From the NCBI GenBank assembly GCA_964195995.1, contig CAXMQS010000064.1:1-13359 (forward strand): 13,359 nt of DNA, read 5' to 3'. The position numbers were made by a program, and so were the translations under genes. Positions 5,571-13,163 of the stretch are shown piece by piece. The notes beneath the pieces are model-generated. The model saw only the letters and a program-made list of their open reading frames with translations, was not told where the DNA came from and ran no database searches. Each line of letters opens with the position of its first letter. The stretch's first letter is position 1. This stretch comes from CAXMQS01 sp964195995 (GTDB lineage: Bacteria > Actinomycetota > Acidimicrobiia > Spongiisociales > JAOTWH01).

Positions 5571-5989
5571 CCGTGCCGGCCCTTTTCCTCAACATCCTCA
5601 AGCTCGTCTTCTTGGCCATGCTCTACCTGTTCCTCTGGCAGGTGGCCCGTGCCATCTGGGCGCATGTTGGATCTGGAGCCGAGGTCGATCGTCGTCGCCG
5701 AGCAGGTGCTGACATCGTCGTCGTACATTCCGACGAGCAGGCCGGTCTACGTTTCGCTGTTCGCGGTGGCGTTGTCCTTGGAAGGTCCGACGACGCCGAC
5801 GTGATGCTGGACGATCCCTACGCCTCAGACTTCCACTTACGCTTCGGCACAGAGAATGGGCAGGTCGTCGTCAACGACCTCGGCAGCACCAACGGCACAT
5901 ATGTGAACGGCCGCCGAATCTCCTCTCCGGTGTCGCTGAGCCAGGGTGATGCGGTCCAGGTCGGCAAGACCATCATGGAGGTCAGATGA
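5567..5989 (+). CDS. fhaB: FhaB/FipA-type membrane-anchored FHA protein
   Basis: This 140-aa protein has an N-terminal transmembrane helix at about 5-27, a basic DRRRR patch, then a cytosolic FHA domain (about 61-140). The FHA residues are G72-R73, S87-x-x-H90, STNGT at 107-111 and N114. It should bind phosphothreonine on PknB or its substrates at the membrane; FipA helps recruit division proteins in mycobacteria. The GTG at 5567 overlaps the fhaA stop as GTGA and gives a good anchor. Starting at an in-frame ATG at 5549 would run into fhaA, and a second GTG at 5573 is also possible. Its own stop overlaps the pstP ATG as ATGA. Confidence 0.92.
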   Translation: MTVPALFLNILKLVFLAMLYLFLWQVARAIWAHVGSGAEVDRRRRAGADIVVVHSDEQAGLRFAVRGGVVLGRSDDADVMLDDPYASDFHLRFGTENGQVVVNDLGSTNGTYVNGRRISSPVSLSQGDAVQVGKTIMEVR

Positions 5990-6693
5990 AGTACACATGG
6001 GCCGGCGCAACTCATGTCGGTCGCGTCAGGACGAACAACGAGGATGTCTTTGCGCCGACGACGGATGGTCTTAGCTCGGGTCCCGCCGTCTTCGCCGTCG
6101 CCGACGGCATGGGGGGCCACGTCGCCGGCGAGGTGGCCTCCAAGCTCGCCATCGAGGCAGCCATGGAAACCGACGGCAACGCTCTCGATCGGGTGTTGGC
6201 CGGCAACAGCCGGGTCGTTGAGGCGATCATTGCCGACCCGTCGCTCGGGGGCATGGGGACGACCCTCACTCTGATCGCCCTCAGTACTGATGGGGCTCTC
6301 GATCTAGCCCACATCGGCGACAGCAGGGCCTACCGGCTGCGAGGCGGCGTGATGGAACAGCTGACGAGCGACCACACGCTGGTTGCCGAGCTCGTCGCCG
6401 AGGGTCGCCTCGACCCTAAGGAGGTCCGGGCTCATCCCCAGCGCAACCTCATTACGCGGGTGATCGGAATGGGCAAGAAGATCGAACCAGATCAGATGTC
6501 CGACCGTGCCCTGGACGGAGATCGACTGCTGCTCTGTTCCGATGGGCTCTCTTCCATGCTCGAGGACTCCAAGATCGCGGGACTGCTTGGTGCCTCCACG
6601 CCCGAAGAGGCCGTTTGGTCAATGATCGAAGCCGCCAACAACGCCGGCGGCGAAGACAACATCACCGTGATCGTCGTCGACACAAGAGCGTGA
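5986..6693 (+). CDS. pstP: PP2C-family Ser/Thr protein phosphatase PstP
   Basis: This 235-aa metal-dependent phosphatase should remove phosphates from PknB and its targets. All catalytic motifs are present: RTNNED (metal Asp D20), VADGMGGH (D40), GMGTT at 89-93, HIGDSRAYR at 109-117, SDH at 128-130, LLCSDGLS at 182-189 (D186) and GGEDNITVIVV at 221-231 (D224). The protein ends right after the catalytic domain. Mycobacterial PstP (about 514 aa) continues with a transmembrane helix and an external domain, so this one should be soluble. The ATG overlaps the fhaB stop, and the stop overlaps the next gene's GTG. Co-expression with the FHA proteins, RodA, PbpA and PknB points to reversible phosphorylation of cell-wall growth. 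Confidence 0.96.
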   Translation: MKYTWAGATHVGRVRTNNEDVFAPTTDGLSSGPAVFAVADGMGGHVAGEVASKLAIEAAMETDGNALDRVLAGNSRVVEAIIADPSLGGMGTTLTLIALSTDGALDLAHIGDSRAYRLRGGVMEQLTSDHTLVAELVAEGRLDPKEVRAHPQRNLITRVIGMGKKIEPDQMSDRALDGDRLLLCSDGLSSMLEDSKIAGLLGASTPEEAVWSMIEAANNAGGEDNITVIVVDTRA

Positions 6694-7982
6694 CCAGGCA
6701 CGGCGAGGCGGCCCTCGTAGTCTTCGCGGCCATCATCGCTGCTCTTGGGGTAACGGCGGTCAACTTCTCGAGATCCGTTGGGATCGATGCCACCGCGGTC
6801 CTGACCCTCGTCGTGTTCGTGATCGCCTTCGGCGGCCTCCACCTGGCTGTTCGCGAGTGGGCCCCCTCGGCGATCCCCTACCTGGTGCCGCTGGCTGCTC
6901 TCATCACAGCCGTCGGCTACGCCGAGGTATATCGAATCGACAGCGCCCTCGCTTCCAGGCAGCTGTGGTGGTTGGTGACGTCGGCCGGCATCGCGACGGC
7001 GACGCTCTTCGGACTGCGAGATCGCGGGGTGTCGGTGCTGCGGCGCTACCGGTATCTCCTCCTGGCAACGGGCCTGGGTCTGCTGCTGTTGCCACTGCTG
7101 CCGGAGACCTGGCCACTGCGGGGCGCTGTCATCAACGGTTCCCGGCTGTGGGTGCGTCTCGACCTGCCATTGGGAGGGACCATGAGCTTCCAACCCGGTG
7201 AGATCGCCAAGATCGCGATCGTTGTGTTCCTGGCGTCCTATCTGGCGGAACGAGGTCGCCAGCTCTCAACCATGAGCAGCCGCCTCGGACCTGTTCACAT
7301 GCCGGACCCGCGTCAGCTCGTGCCGCTGGGACTGGCCTTCCTCATCGCGTTCGCTGTGCTCATCTACCAGCGAGACCTTGGCGCGTCGCTCCTTCTGTTC
7401 GCCCTCTTCGTCACGATGCTGTTCGCCGCCACCGGCCGTCATGCCTACCTCGCCGTTGGTGGGCTGATGATCGCAGGCGGGGGCGTGGCGGCATGGTCGG
7501 CGTTCGGTCACGTGCAGACACGGGTTACCGCGTGGCTCCACCCCTTCGATGACTACTTGGGCGGCGGCTATCAGGTGGCGCAGGGTCTCTTCGCCCTCGG
7601 CAGTGGGTCGCTGACAGGATCTGGGCTCGGAGTCGGAAGGCCTGACCTCATCCCGGCAGCTGCCACCGACTACATCTTCGCCGCCGTCGCCGAGGAGATG
7701 GGCCTCGCCGGAGCCTTCGCTGTGATCGTCGCCTTCGCCCTGTTCACGGCCGCCGGGTTTGGCATTGCGCTTCGCTCTCGGGACCTGTTCCGCAAACTGC
7801 TGGCGGGAGGTCTGACCCTGGTGTTGGCGATTCAGACCATTCTCATCCTGGCGGGCGTGCTGCGGCTCTTCCCCGTTACCGGCATAACGCTGCCGTTCAT
7901 GAGCTACGGCGGCTCATCGCTGATGGCCAACATGGTGCTACTGGCTCTGTTGCTACGCATCTCTCACGAGGAGCGAACTTGA
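6690..7982 (+). CDS. rodA: RodA/FtsW-family SEDS peptidoglycan glycosyltransferase
   Basis: This 430-aa polytopic protein polymerises lipid II into glycan strands. About ten hydrophobic helices are visible. Family marks include SRLWVRL near 151-157, FQPGEIAKIA at 167-176, YQRDLGAS at 226-233 (D229 is the SEDS catalytic Asp), ATDYIFAAVAEEMG at 325-338 and GITLPFMSYGGSS at 398-410. The GTG at 6690 overlaps the pstP stop as GTGA and begins just before the first helix. An ATG 75 nt upstream would add an Arg-rich stretch lying in pstP and is rejected. The next gene, a class B PBP, overlaps by TTGA, giving the usual SEDS-PBP pair. RodA is favoured over FtsW because of the gene order; sequence alone does not decide. 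Confidence 0.93.
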   Translation: MTRHGEAALVVFAAIIAALGVTAVNFSRSVGIDATAVLTLVVFVIAFGGLHLAVREWAPSAIPYLVPLAALITAVGYAEVYRIDSALASRQLWWLVTSAGIATATLFGLRDRGVSVLRRYRYLLLATGLGLLLLPLLPETWPLRGAVINGSRLWVRLDLPLGGTMSFQPGEIAKIAIVVFLASYLAERGRQLSTMSSRLGPVHMPDPRQLVPLGLAFLIAFAVLIYQRDLGASLLLFALFVTMLFAATGRHAYLAVGGLMIAGGGVAAWSAFGHVQTRVTAWLHPFDDYLGGGYQVAQGLFALGSGSLTGSGLGVGRPDLIPAAATDYIFAAVAEEMGLAGAFAVIVAFALFTAAGFGIALRSRDLFRKLLAGGLTLVLAIQTILILAGVLRLFPVTGITLPFMSYGGSSLMANMVLLALLLRISHEERT

Positions 7983-9439
7983 ACCGCCCGCTGCGAAGGC
8001 TCGCCGCCGTCCTCTTCGTGGCGTTCGCCATCTTGGCGGCAGGGACCACGTACGCCCAGGTGCTGGCGGGTCCTGGCTATCGAGACGACAGCCGCAACAC
8101 CAGGACGATCATCGACGAGGCCAGACGGGAGAGGGGAGCCATCCTCAGCGCGGATGGTGTTGTGCTTGCCGAGTCCGTCGCAGACCCCTCCGACCCTCGA
8201 TCGTTCCGTAGGCGATATCCACAGGGTCCGACCTATGCCCACGTCGTTGGAGTGGCAGCAACGATCCTGGCCGATCGAGGTCTGGAGGCCGAGCTCGCCG
8301 ACACTCTCGAGTCCGGCCGTGACGCCACCATCTCTGGCCTCTTCTCGGCGCTCACTGGAGACGACTTGCGAGCGCGCAGCGTCCGACTCACGATCGACGA
8401 CGGACTACAACAGGCAGCCGTTGCCGCCCTTGGCGGCCAGAAGGGTGCGATAGTCGCCATCGACCCGACCACCGGGGCGGTGCTGGCGATGGTGTCTGCA
8501 CCTGCCTTCGACCCGAACGGACTCATCGGGCTGACGACCGACCTTGGCAACGCCCTCGAGAACGACCCGGATCGTCCGCTGCTCAATCGCGCTATTCAGG
8601 AGACGTACGCGCCTGGTTCGACCTTCAAGACCGTGACGGCGGCTGCTGCGATCGAGGGAGGAGGGGCAAGCGCCGACTCCCTCTATCCGAACCCCGCCCA
8701 GCTGACCCTGCCCGGGTCGACGGCGACTATCAGCAACTTCAATGGCGGAATCTGTGGTCCTGGCGACGAGGTCACGCTGGCCGTCGCCCTGATCCGCTCG
8801 TGCAACACCGTCTTCGGCGTCATTGGCATGGAGACCGGCGCCGGGGACCTCATCGGAACAGCCGAGGCCTTCGGTTTCAACGACGACATCCCCTTCGCAC
8901 TGCGTGGCGCCACTTCGGCCGTGCCTTCTGCCGAGTCGCTGGCGAGCGACCTGCCCGCCGTCGCTCAGACGGCGCTCGGCCAGCGCGACGTCCGAGCGAC
9001 TCCACTACAAATGGCCCTCGTGGCCTCGGCCATCGCCAACGGCGGCGTTGTCATGACTCCATACATCGTCGATGAGATAATCGATGCCGACGGCGATGTG
9101 GTTGAAGAGACCGCGCCGACCGAGTGGCGAAGGGCGACTAGCCCAGCGACCGCCAGGGTGATCGCCGACCTACTGCGAGAGGCTGTAGAGACGGGTACCG
9201 GCCGCAACGCCGCCGTCAGTGGCGTGGTCGTGGCGGGCAAGACGGGAACAGCCGAAGTGCCCGATGGTCCCCCTCACCCGTGGTTCATCGGATTCGCACT
9301 CATGGACACAACTTCGCCGATCGCCCTGGCCATTGTTGTGGAGTCAGGAGGCGATATTGGCGACGCCGCAACGGGTGGCGGAGTGGCGGCGCCGATTGCC
9401 CGTCAGCTCATCGAGACCTGGGTGGCGCTTATCTCGTGA
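7979..9439 (+). CDS. pbpA: Class B penicillin-binding protein PbpA
   Basis: This 486-aa transpeptidase cross-links peptidoglycan made by its SEDS partner. An N-terminal signal anchor lies at about 8-28. RGAILSADG (52-60) marks the start of the non-catalytic domain. The transpeptidase motifs are STFK at 214-217 (nucleophile S214), SCN at 274-276 and KTGTAE at 421-426. The start is a TTG at 7979 overlapping the rodA stop as TTGA, with a strong GAGGAG 5 nt upstream. This is a rare start codon but clearly placed. Length matches mycobacterial PbpA. It ends 25 bp before pknB, the only gap in the operon. It is the actual enzyme end of the signalling module and a likely beta-lactam target. Confidence 0.95.
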   Translation: MNRPLRRLAAVLFVAFAILAAGTTYAQVLAGPGYRDDSRNTRTIIDEARRERGAILSADGVVLAESVADPSDPRSFRRRYPQGPTYAHVVGVAATILADRGLEAELADTLESGRDATISGLFSALTGDDLRARSVRLTIDDGLQQAAVAALGGQKGAIVAIDPTTGAVLAMVSAPAFDPNGLIGLTTDLGNALENDPDRPLLNRAIQETYAPGSTFKTVTAAAAIEGGGASADSLYPNPAQLTLPGSTATISNFNGGICGPGDEVTLAVALIRSCNTVFGVIGMETGAGDLIGTAEAFGFNDDIPFALRGATSAVPSAESLASDLPAVAQTALGQRDVRATPLQMALVASAIANGGVVMTPYIVDEIIDADGDVVEETAPTEWRRATSPATARVIADLLREAVETGTGRNAAVSGVVVAGKTGTAEVPDGPPHPWFIGFALMDTTSPIALAIVVESGGDIGDAATGGGVAAPIARQLIETWVALIS

Positions 9440-9449
9440 CCTCCACCGA

Positions 9450-9455
9450 TAGCAT
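9450..9455 (+). promoter_or_regulatory. Candidate internal -10 box before pknB
   Basis: TAGCAT sits in the 25-bp gap between pbpA and pknB, exactly 9 nt before the pknB GTG, the same spacing as the fhaA -10 to its ATG. No ribosome binding site precedes the GTG, so a leaderless pknB transcript is plausible. There is no clear -35. Confidence 0.4.
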
Positions 9456-9464
9456 CCACACATT

Positions 9465-11606
9465 GTGAGCGACTCGGGACGCACCCTCGCCGAGCGTTAT
9501 CGCCTCACCTCCCACTTGGCTCGCGGCGGTATGGCTGACGTATTCGAGGCGGAAGACACCTTGCTGCGCCGCCGCGTCGCGGTGAAGGTCCTTCACGCCC
9601 AATACGCCACGGACGCCGCCTTCGTGGCGAGGTTCCAGCGCGAGGCGCAGGCGGCGGCCAACCTCAGCCATCCCAACATCGTCGCCATCTTCGACTCTGG
9701 ACGAGACGAGGGCACTCACTTCATCGTCATGGAGCTCATAGAGGGCAGAACACTCAGGGACATCCTCAAAGGCGGCGAGCACCTCCTGCCGAGAAGGTGC
9801 GCCGAGATCGGAGCCGAGGTGGCGGCGGCCCTCGAGGTTGCGCACCGCTCTTCTCTGATCCATCGCGACCTCAAGCCCGGCAACATCATGCTCAGTGGCG
9901 ATGGCAGCGTGAAGGTCACCGACTTCGGCATTGCCAGGGCCCTCGACGACTCGGAAGAGCTAACCAAAACGGGCGCCGTGATCGGCACGGCCACCTATTT
10001 CAGCCCAGAGCAGGCCCAAGGCCTGCCAGCGGATGAGAGGTCAGACGTCTACGCCCTCGGCATCGTTCTCTACGAGATGCTGACGGGGATCCCGCCTTTC
10101 AGCGGAGAGAGCCCAGTGGCCGTCGCCTATCAGCACGTATCCGAATTCGCCGAACCTCCTTCGGAGCTGAACCACGACGTCCCCGCCGGCCTCGACGCCA
10201 TCGTGATGCGCGCGATGGAGAAGGACCCGGATCAGCGCTACCAAACCGCAGCCGAGATCCGCGCCGACCTCCTCCGCTTCCTTAGCGGCCACGACCCGGC
10301 CGCGGTGTCGGCGGCGACCGCAGCGCCGGACGACGCCACCCGCATGATGGAGGCTCCGCCTGCCACCGTCCCCCCAGCCGAGACGGCCAGGGCTATCGCC
10401 ACCGCATCGCAGCCTCGCGAGCACAACCAGAACCTGTTCATCCTCGGAGTCGTCGCTGCTGTGGTGACCGTCCTTCTTGGCGCGTTCTTCCTCGTGAGCA
10501 TCTTCAGTGGCAACGGCGACAGCGACCTGGTGGCAGTGCCGCGAGTGGCAGGACTATCTCAGGAAGAGGCCCGGGAGGCGATACAGAACGACAACCTCAG
10601 GGTCCAGACGATCTTCCGCTCAAGCGACACAGTCGATCGCGACTTCGTCATCGAGACCGACCCTCCCGAAGGCACGCAACTAGAACCAGACAGCACAGTG
10701 CGCCTTGTCGTGTCCTCAGGACCGGACACCTTCCCCCTCCTCAACCTCGTTGGCGAGACCGAGGAGAGAGCACGCCAGCTCCTCGACGCCAACGACCTCG
10801 TGGTCAACGTGACCTACGTCCCAACGACAGAGGAGCGCGACATCGTCCTCTCCCAGGATCCTGCAGCCGGCAGCGACGTTGCCCCGGGCTCCGCAGTCAA
10901 CATCGAGGTGTCGGCGTCACCGGACACCATCATCATCCCCGACCTCAGCGGACTCACCGAGGCCAACGCCAGATTCCAGATAGCCCTCGCCGGGCTCGAG
11001 GAGGATGACGTCATCTTCTTAATCGAGGAGGACGTCTCCGACGAGATTCCCGAGGGGTTCGTCGTGAGAACCGACCCACCGACAGGCCTCGTACTGCCGA
11101 AGGGCGGCACGCTAACGCTGTTCATCTCTACGGGACCGGGGCGAGTGGTGGTTCCGTTGCTGCTTGGCAAGACGGTGGCTGAAGCGCAGGCCCTAGTTGC
11201 CGGGCTTGATATTCAGCTTGTCGTGTCAACCGAAACGGTCCTCGTACTGCCGGGCTCTCCTCTGGAGAACCTCATCGCGTCCCAGAACCCCCAGCCCGAC
11301 ATCGAAGTGGAGGTTGGGTCATCGGTAACCGTTGCACTTGGCGAGGTCCCAAAGGCCACAGTTCCGGACCTGACGGGCAAATCCGAAGCCGCGGCCAGGG
11401 CCGAGATCGAGGGACTCGGACTCGTCTTCGAAGTCGTCGGCACAACGCCGGTTCCTGCCGAGCAGGTGGGAACCGTGCTCAGCCAGAGCCCGGTAACAGG
11501 CACCGAGTTGGTGACGGGAGACACGGTCACCGTGATCATTGGTGGACCCATCGCCACCACCACGACCGTTGCCGCGACGACCACAACGACGACGACAACT
11601 CCCTGA
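9465..11606 (+). CDS. pknB: PknB-type transmembrane Ser/Thr kinase with five PASTA repeats
   Basis: This 713-aa receptor kinase has an intracellular kinase domain (about 8-275): GGMADVF at 21-27, ATP Lys K41, HRDLKPGN at 133-140 (D135) and DFG at 153-155. The activation loop TKT (T167, T169) matches the autophosphorylated pair of mycobacterial PknB and is followed by GTATYFSPEQ. A Pro/Ala-rich juxtamembrane region precedes a transmembrane helix at about 324-347. Five PASTA repeats of about 65 aa follow (near 357, 424, 491, 561 and 631) and should bind muropeptides or lipid II outside the cell; M. tuberculosis PknB has four. The end (about 695-713) is nearly pure Thr, encoded by ACC/ACG/ACA runs, perhaps glycosylated. 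The GTG start lacks a ribosome binding site. The gene is last in the operon, and no pknA accompanies it. Confidence 0.97.
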   Translation: MSDSGRTLAERYRLTSHLARGGMADVFEAEDTLLRRRVAVKVLHAQYATDAAFVARFQREAQAAANLSHPNIVAIFDSGRDEGTHFIVMELIEGRTLRDILKGGEHLLPRRCAEIGAEVAAALEVAHRSSLIHRDLKPGNIMLSGDGSVKVTDFGIARALDDSEELTKTGAVIGTATYFSPEQAQGLPADERSDVYALGIVLYEMLTGIPPFSGESPVAVAYQHVSEFAEPPSELNHDVPAGLDAIVMRAMEKDPDQRYQTAAEIRADLLRFLSGHDPAAVSAATAAPDDATRMMEAPPATVPPAETARAIATASQPREHNQNLFILGVVAAVVTVLLGAFFLVSIFSGNGDSDLVAVPRVAGLSQEEAREAIQNDNLRVQTIFRSSDTVDRDFVIETDPPEGTQLEPDSTVRLVVSSGPDTFPLLNLVGETEERARQLLDANDLVVNVTYVPTTEERDIVLSQDPAAGSDVAPGSAVNIEVSASPDTIIIPDLSGLTEANARFQIALAGLEEDDVIFLIEEDVSDEIPEGFVVRTDPPTGLVLPKGGTLTLFISTGPGRVVVPLLLGKTVAEAQALVAGLDIQLVVSTETVLVLPGSPLENLIASQNPQPDIEVEVGSSVTVALGEVPKATVPDLTGKSEAAARAEIEGLGLVFEVVGTTPVPAEQVGTVLSQSPVTGTELVTGDTVTVIIGGPIATTTTVAATTTTTTTTP

Positions 11607-11609
11607 CCA

Positions 11610-11640
11610 GGTCTAGACCGGAGCTCCCCAGTCAGGGGAG
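11610..11640. terminator. Inverted repeats between convergent pknB and the SnoaL-like gene
   Basis: A perfect 10-bp palindrome (GGTCTAGACC, 11610-11619) lies between the two stops. A 6-bp hairpin (CTCCCC/GGGGAG, loop AGTCA, 11624-11640) follows within the end of the SnoaL-like gene. Placement fits a shared end of two converging transcripts, but neither has a U-run. Confidence 0.3.
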
Positions 11641-12128
11641 GCCACGTCGGATGGGAACAACGTGTAGACCCGCTCCCCCTTGAAGAGGCGGGCCTGGGGG
11701 TCCCACGGGAAGAAGATCACGACGCGAAAGGCAAATTCCTTTCCCGTCGGCTCCATCCCCAGCCACTCAGCCTGGTGGGTGCCAACCACCACCGCCTCTT
11801 CGCATACCCCCTGAGGACCAATGAAGATGTTGGTCAGGTTGAAATCGACATCGGGGAATGCCGCGAGGAGTCCCGTGTAGAAGCGGGTAGCGCCATCGTG
11901 GCCCTCCCAGCGGGCGCCGCTCCCCATCACCTCGTAGACGCAGTCCTCGGTGAGGGTGCCCAGCAGACCCGCGATATCGCGGTCGTCTTCTGCCAGCGAG
12001 TGCTCCTTCCACAGCGACCGAATGGCATCGAGGTCGGCATCGTCGAAGGGGCGGGCGAGCAACTCACGAACGTGGGGTCGCTGCTCGACCGCCTCGCGTC
12101 GAAGGTCGGATGTGGTAGCGATGGTCAT
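11613..12128 (-). CDS. SnoaL-like / NTF2-fold protein
   Basis: This 171-aa soluble protein fits the SnoaL-like polyketide cyclase/ester cyclase branch of the NTF2 superfamily. An N-terminal helical part of about 40 residues is followed by DDRDIAGLLGTLTEDCVYEVM (48-68), the GHDGATRFYTGLLAAFPDVDF stretch (76-96) and a strand-rich C-terminal half with TGKEFAFRVVIFF and GERVYTLF. In this superfamily the conical pocket serves many small-molecule reactions, so the substrate cannot be named. It is the third gene of a minus-strand group, 16 bp after the small membrane protein, and converges on pknB with only 6 bp between stops. A TAGCTT lies 6 nt before the ATG and may be a separate -10. It is foreign to the usual cell-division theme of this neighbourhood. 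Confidence 0.8.
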   Translation of the reverse strand: MTIATTSDLRREAVEQRPHVRELLARPFDDADLDAIRSLWKEHSLAEDDRDIAGLLGTLTEDCVYEVMGSGARWEGHDGATRFYTGLLAAFPDVDFNLTNIFIGPQGVCEEAVVVGTHQAEWLGMEPTGKEFAFRVVIFFPWDPQARLFKGERVYTLFPSDVASPDWGAPV

Positions 12129-12144
12129 GCGCCCAAGCTACCGA

Positions 12145-12297
12145 CTACTCGACAGCGCCGCCTGGGTCGAGGAAGGTGTCGCCCACCCATGTGTAGAAGA
12201 AGTGCAGCAGGACCAGGAAGATCAGGGTCAACAGGACGAAGAGCGACACCCGGAGGGCTGTCGGCCCAGGCAGCGAGCGATAGATCCAGCGGATCAC
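12145..12297 (-). CDS. 50-aa single-pass membrane protein beside the sortase
   Basis: The reading begins at a GTG overlapping the sortase stop as GTGA and encodes 50 residues. A basic N-terminus (VIRWIYRSLPG) is followed by one strongly hydrophobic helix at about 16-38 and a short acidic end (GDTFLDPGGAVE). That predicts an N-in anchor with a small external tail. A longer in-frame reading from 12432 would lie inside the sortase gene and is rejected. Coupling suggests it works with the sortase, perhaps as a small subunit or stabiliser, but I know no named family for it. Its size and overlap make it easy to miss. Confidence 0.7.
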   Translation of the reverse strand: MIRWIYRSLPGPTALRVSLFVLLTLIFLVLLHFFYTWVGDTFLDPGGAVE

Positions 12298-13094
12298 GTT
12301 GGTTCCCCGAACAGGCCGAAGTTGGGCCCGGCGACCATCTCGGCGACGACTATCAACCTCTGGGTGGCAGACCACTTGGGATGGCATGTCGTCAGGGTGA
12401 GCCAGGCACCCTCGCGGTTGTCGAGCACCCACAGCTCCGAGGGCTGGACCACGAAGATCTCTCTGACCTCGTACTCATGTGTTCCGGTTGCCGAATCCCA
12501 GAAGATGCGATCGCCGGTGCTGAGATCACCAAGATTGTGGAACGGCTGGCCATAAGTGGTCCGGTGGCCGGCGAGGGCGGCGTTGCCTTCCTGCCCCGGA
12601 ATCGGCGTGTTCGGGTAGTGACCTGCCCCCTTCTTGAGGTCAGAGTTCAGCCGAACACCCTCGACGATGGTCCAGTTGAGGCCGACCTCAGGGATCCGAA
12701 TCGTTCCGAGAGCCTCGCCAAGATCCGGAGGACTCTCGTAGGCAAAGAGGCGGTCCTCGAATTCCCCGAGATCGATGCCCCCGCCGTTGTCACCACCGCC
12801 AACGGTGGGATCGAAGTCGGGGACCTCAACGACCTCCCCGGTGTCGGGGTCGACGTAAGCGAAGGTCTGCTGGTTGTCATCGATGCGCTCGGCCAACGCG
12901 GACTCCAGGTTGTCCTGGGCTCGTTGGGCGAAGATGTTGGTGATGAAGAGCTGGTGAACGACGAATCCGAGGACCAGGAAGCCCACATAGATCAGGGTCC
13001 ACCCGATCCCGCGCATCAGCTTGACACCCAGGGTGTCACGCCACGCGAACGATGCAGAGGCTTCGTCCGGATCTACGAGTTTCTCATCGGTCAT
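12294..13094 (-). CDS. Class E-type sortase
   Basis: This 266-aa membrane enzyme should cleave a sorting signal and attach the protein to the cell wall. An N-terminal transmembrane helix lies at about 29-52. A Gly/Asp-rich spacer (80-125) precedes the sortase barrel. The catalytic residues are visible: AGHRTTYG (H177), TLTTCHP (C237) and SATQR (R246). The TLTTC signature and N-terminal anchor fit actinobacterial class E enzymes, which use LAxTG-type signals; no substrate is encoded in this window. The ATG at 13094 is chosen because AGGAG lies 7 nt upstream. An ATG 39 nt earlier lacks this and adds a non-conserved tail. It is transcribed divergently from crgA and overlaps the small membrane protein gene as GTGA. 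A class E sortase near crgA and pknB is common in Actinobacteria. Confidence 0.92.
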   Translation of the reverse strand: MTDEKLVDPDEASASFAWRDTLGVKLMRGIGWTLIYVGFLVLGFVVHQLFITNIFAQRAQDNLESALAERIDDNQQTFAYVDPDTGEVVEVPDFDPTVGGGDNGGGIDLGEFEDRLFAYESPPDLGEALGTIRIPEVGLNWTIVEGVRLNSDLKKGAGHYPNTPIPGQEGNAALAGHRTTYGQPFHNLGDLSTGDRIFWDSATGTHEYEVREIFVVQPSELWVLDNREGAWLTLTTCHPKWSATQRLIVVAEMVAGPNFGLFGEPT

Positions 13095-13113
13095 GCCCTG
13101 GCTCCTGCGATCG

Positions 13114-13119
13114 AGACTA
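13114..13119 (-). promoter_or_regulatory. Candidate -10 box of the sortase operon
   Basis: The minus strand reads TAGTCT 19 nt before the sortase ATG, in the 69-bp gap divergent from crgA. It leaves room for a short leader holding the AGGAG ribosome binding site. No -35 is evident. Confidence 0.25.
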
Positions 13120-13150
13120 ACGGGGCGTCCCATTTGGCGACCGAGCCCGC

Positions 13151-13156
13151 TACGAT
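13151..13156 (+). promoter_or_regulatory. Candidate -10 box of crgA
   Basis: TACGAT ends 7 nt before the crgA ATG, so the transcript would begin at or close to the start codon. No ribosome binding site is present. This is the third leaderless-type arrangement among the division genes here. Confidence 0.45.
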
Positions 13157-13163
13157 TCTCGAC

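Noticed and set aside
6615..6689. Upstream ATG extension of rodA
   Set aside because: It lies within pstP and encodes an Arg-rich stretch not found in SEDS proteins. The GTGA overlap gives the better start.
6492..7193. Minus-strand open frame opposite pstP/rodA
   Set aside because: Gln/His/Arg-rich shadow translation of two confident plus-strand genes.
12298..12432. Longer start of the 50-aa membrane protein
   Set aside because: The extra 45 residues lie inside the sortase coding sequence and look like frame-shadow. The GTG overlap fits the local pattern better.
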